A stretch of DNA of 50,686 nt from Chloroflexota bacterium (GTDB taxonomy: Bacteria > Chloroflexota > Anaerolineae > Anaerolineales > Villigracilaceae). The notes below the pieces were generated by a model. That model saw only the letters and a program-made list of their open reading frames with translations, was not told the origin of the DNA and made no database searches. The translations under genes were made by a program, and so were the position numbers. Where the stretch lies: the NCBI GenBank assembly GCA_016219545.1, contig JACRMH010000051.1:1-50686 (forward strand), in the 5' to 3' direction. Positions within the stretch are counted from its first letter, which is position 1, and each line of letters starts with the position of its first letter. This document shows positions 50,554-50,686 of this stretch, one piece after another.

Positions 50554-50686
50554 GGGGCTGTCCAAAAAGAGGGCAGCCCTTTTCGATTTAAAAAGAATTT
50601 AATACAATAGAGGGATGAACAACGGAAAAGTCATCTTCAAAGAATACACAATGAAACAAGCGCAACTGTTGCCGCCGAGTTTAGAG
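50554..50686 (+). mobile_element. IS1182-like insertion sequence, left end (cut by the window edge)
   Basis: The left end appears to begin with GGGGCTGTCC at 50554, the kind of terminal inverted repeat found in this IS group. GGGCTG (50555-50560) pairs with CAGCCC (50574-50579) to form a hairpin. The transposase reading frame starts at 50615. The right end and target duplication lie outside the window. Confidence 0.75.
50615..50686 (+). CDS. IS1182-family transposase, N-terminal fragment
   Basis: The 24 codons visible before the window ends read MNNGKVIFKEYTMKQAQLLP followed by PSLE. The FKEY...Q-LLPPSLE pattern is the well-known N-terminus of IS1182-like DDE transposases (usually followed by a LIPENHLVRVV-type segment, not visible here). 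The start codon is preceded by AGAGGG with very short spacing. Completeness cannot be judged. Confidence 0.75.
   Translation, partial: MNNGKVIFKEYTMKQAQLLPPSLE

Noticed and set aside
1..50686. CRISPR arrays, tRNA or rRNA genes
   Set aside because: No regularly spaced repeats and no cloverleaf or ribosomal RNA segments were recognised in the spacers.

Overview
The window looks like a chromosomal segment of a Chloroflexota bacterium, most likely class Anaerolineae. This is inferred from gene content and style, not from a marker gene. The signs are secreted proteins with Thr/Pro 'TPTPT' stalks, an isopentenyl phosphate kinase, a FadN-type beta-oxidation operon, a long-form formate-tetrahydrofolate ligase, a Wzx/Wzy polysaccharide locus without outer-membrane export genes, and many short palindromic hairpins between genes. 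I saw no rRNA, tRNA or CRISPR array.

Layout. (1) 1-2.6 kb: small, loosely spaced accessory genes (a membrane protein, a DinB-like protein, DUF2200 with an apparent frameshift at its start, and a DUF4177-like protein). (2) 2.66-5.16 kb: an aldo/keto reductase and asnS, closed by a strong terminator. (3) 5.16-12.36 kb, minus strand: a TetR-controlled fatty-acid degradation operon (tetR, two acyl-CoA dehydrogenases, FadN-type hydratase/dehydrogenase, thiolase, SCP-2 protein). It has a readable promoter and operator, and hairpin repeats in three spacers. (4) 12.48-29.19 kb: an exopolysaccharide locus. The minus-strand operon reads membrane degenerate-GGDEF protein, initiating sugar-phosphate transferase, Wzz-like copolymerase fused to a degenerate GGDEF domain, Wzy-like polymerase, Wzx-like flippase, four GT4 glycosyltransferases and a BcsB-like protein. 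Beside it lie a fifth GT4, a membrane-anchored pectate-lyase-like beta-helix protein and a phosphotransferase. (5) 29.5-37 kb, plus strand: a pair of TPR-like proteins, psuG, an intact GGDEF diguanylate cyclase, and a 1394-residue PAS/GAF/HD-GYP protein. (6) 37-43 kb: a thioesterase, a stalked membrane protein, isopentenyl phosphate kinase, formate-THF ligase and an amidase. (7) 43-50 kb: two large secreted proteins convergent on a terminator. (8) The right edge enters an IS1182-like insertion sequence.

The most interesting pattern is an apparent c-di-GMP circuit around polysaccharide export. Two proteins of the exopolysaccharide operon, including the chain-length copolymerase itself, carry GGDEF-like domains. 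Both have lost the catalytic GGDEF residues but keep an RxxD inhibitory-site motif exactly five residues upstream, the signature by which degenerate GGDEF domains such as PelD bind c-di-GMP. A complete cyclase and a putative HD-GYP phosphodiesterase lie next door. In this locus the copolymerase's cytoplasmic module is a GGDEF-like domain where many Gram-positive systems have a tyrosine kinase. The second theme is palindromic DNA used in unexpected places: inside the isopentenyl kinase coding sequence, as the C-terminal tail of a glycosyltransferase, and as a perfectly symmetric divergent promoter that appears to start two leaderless mRNAs.
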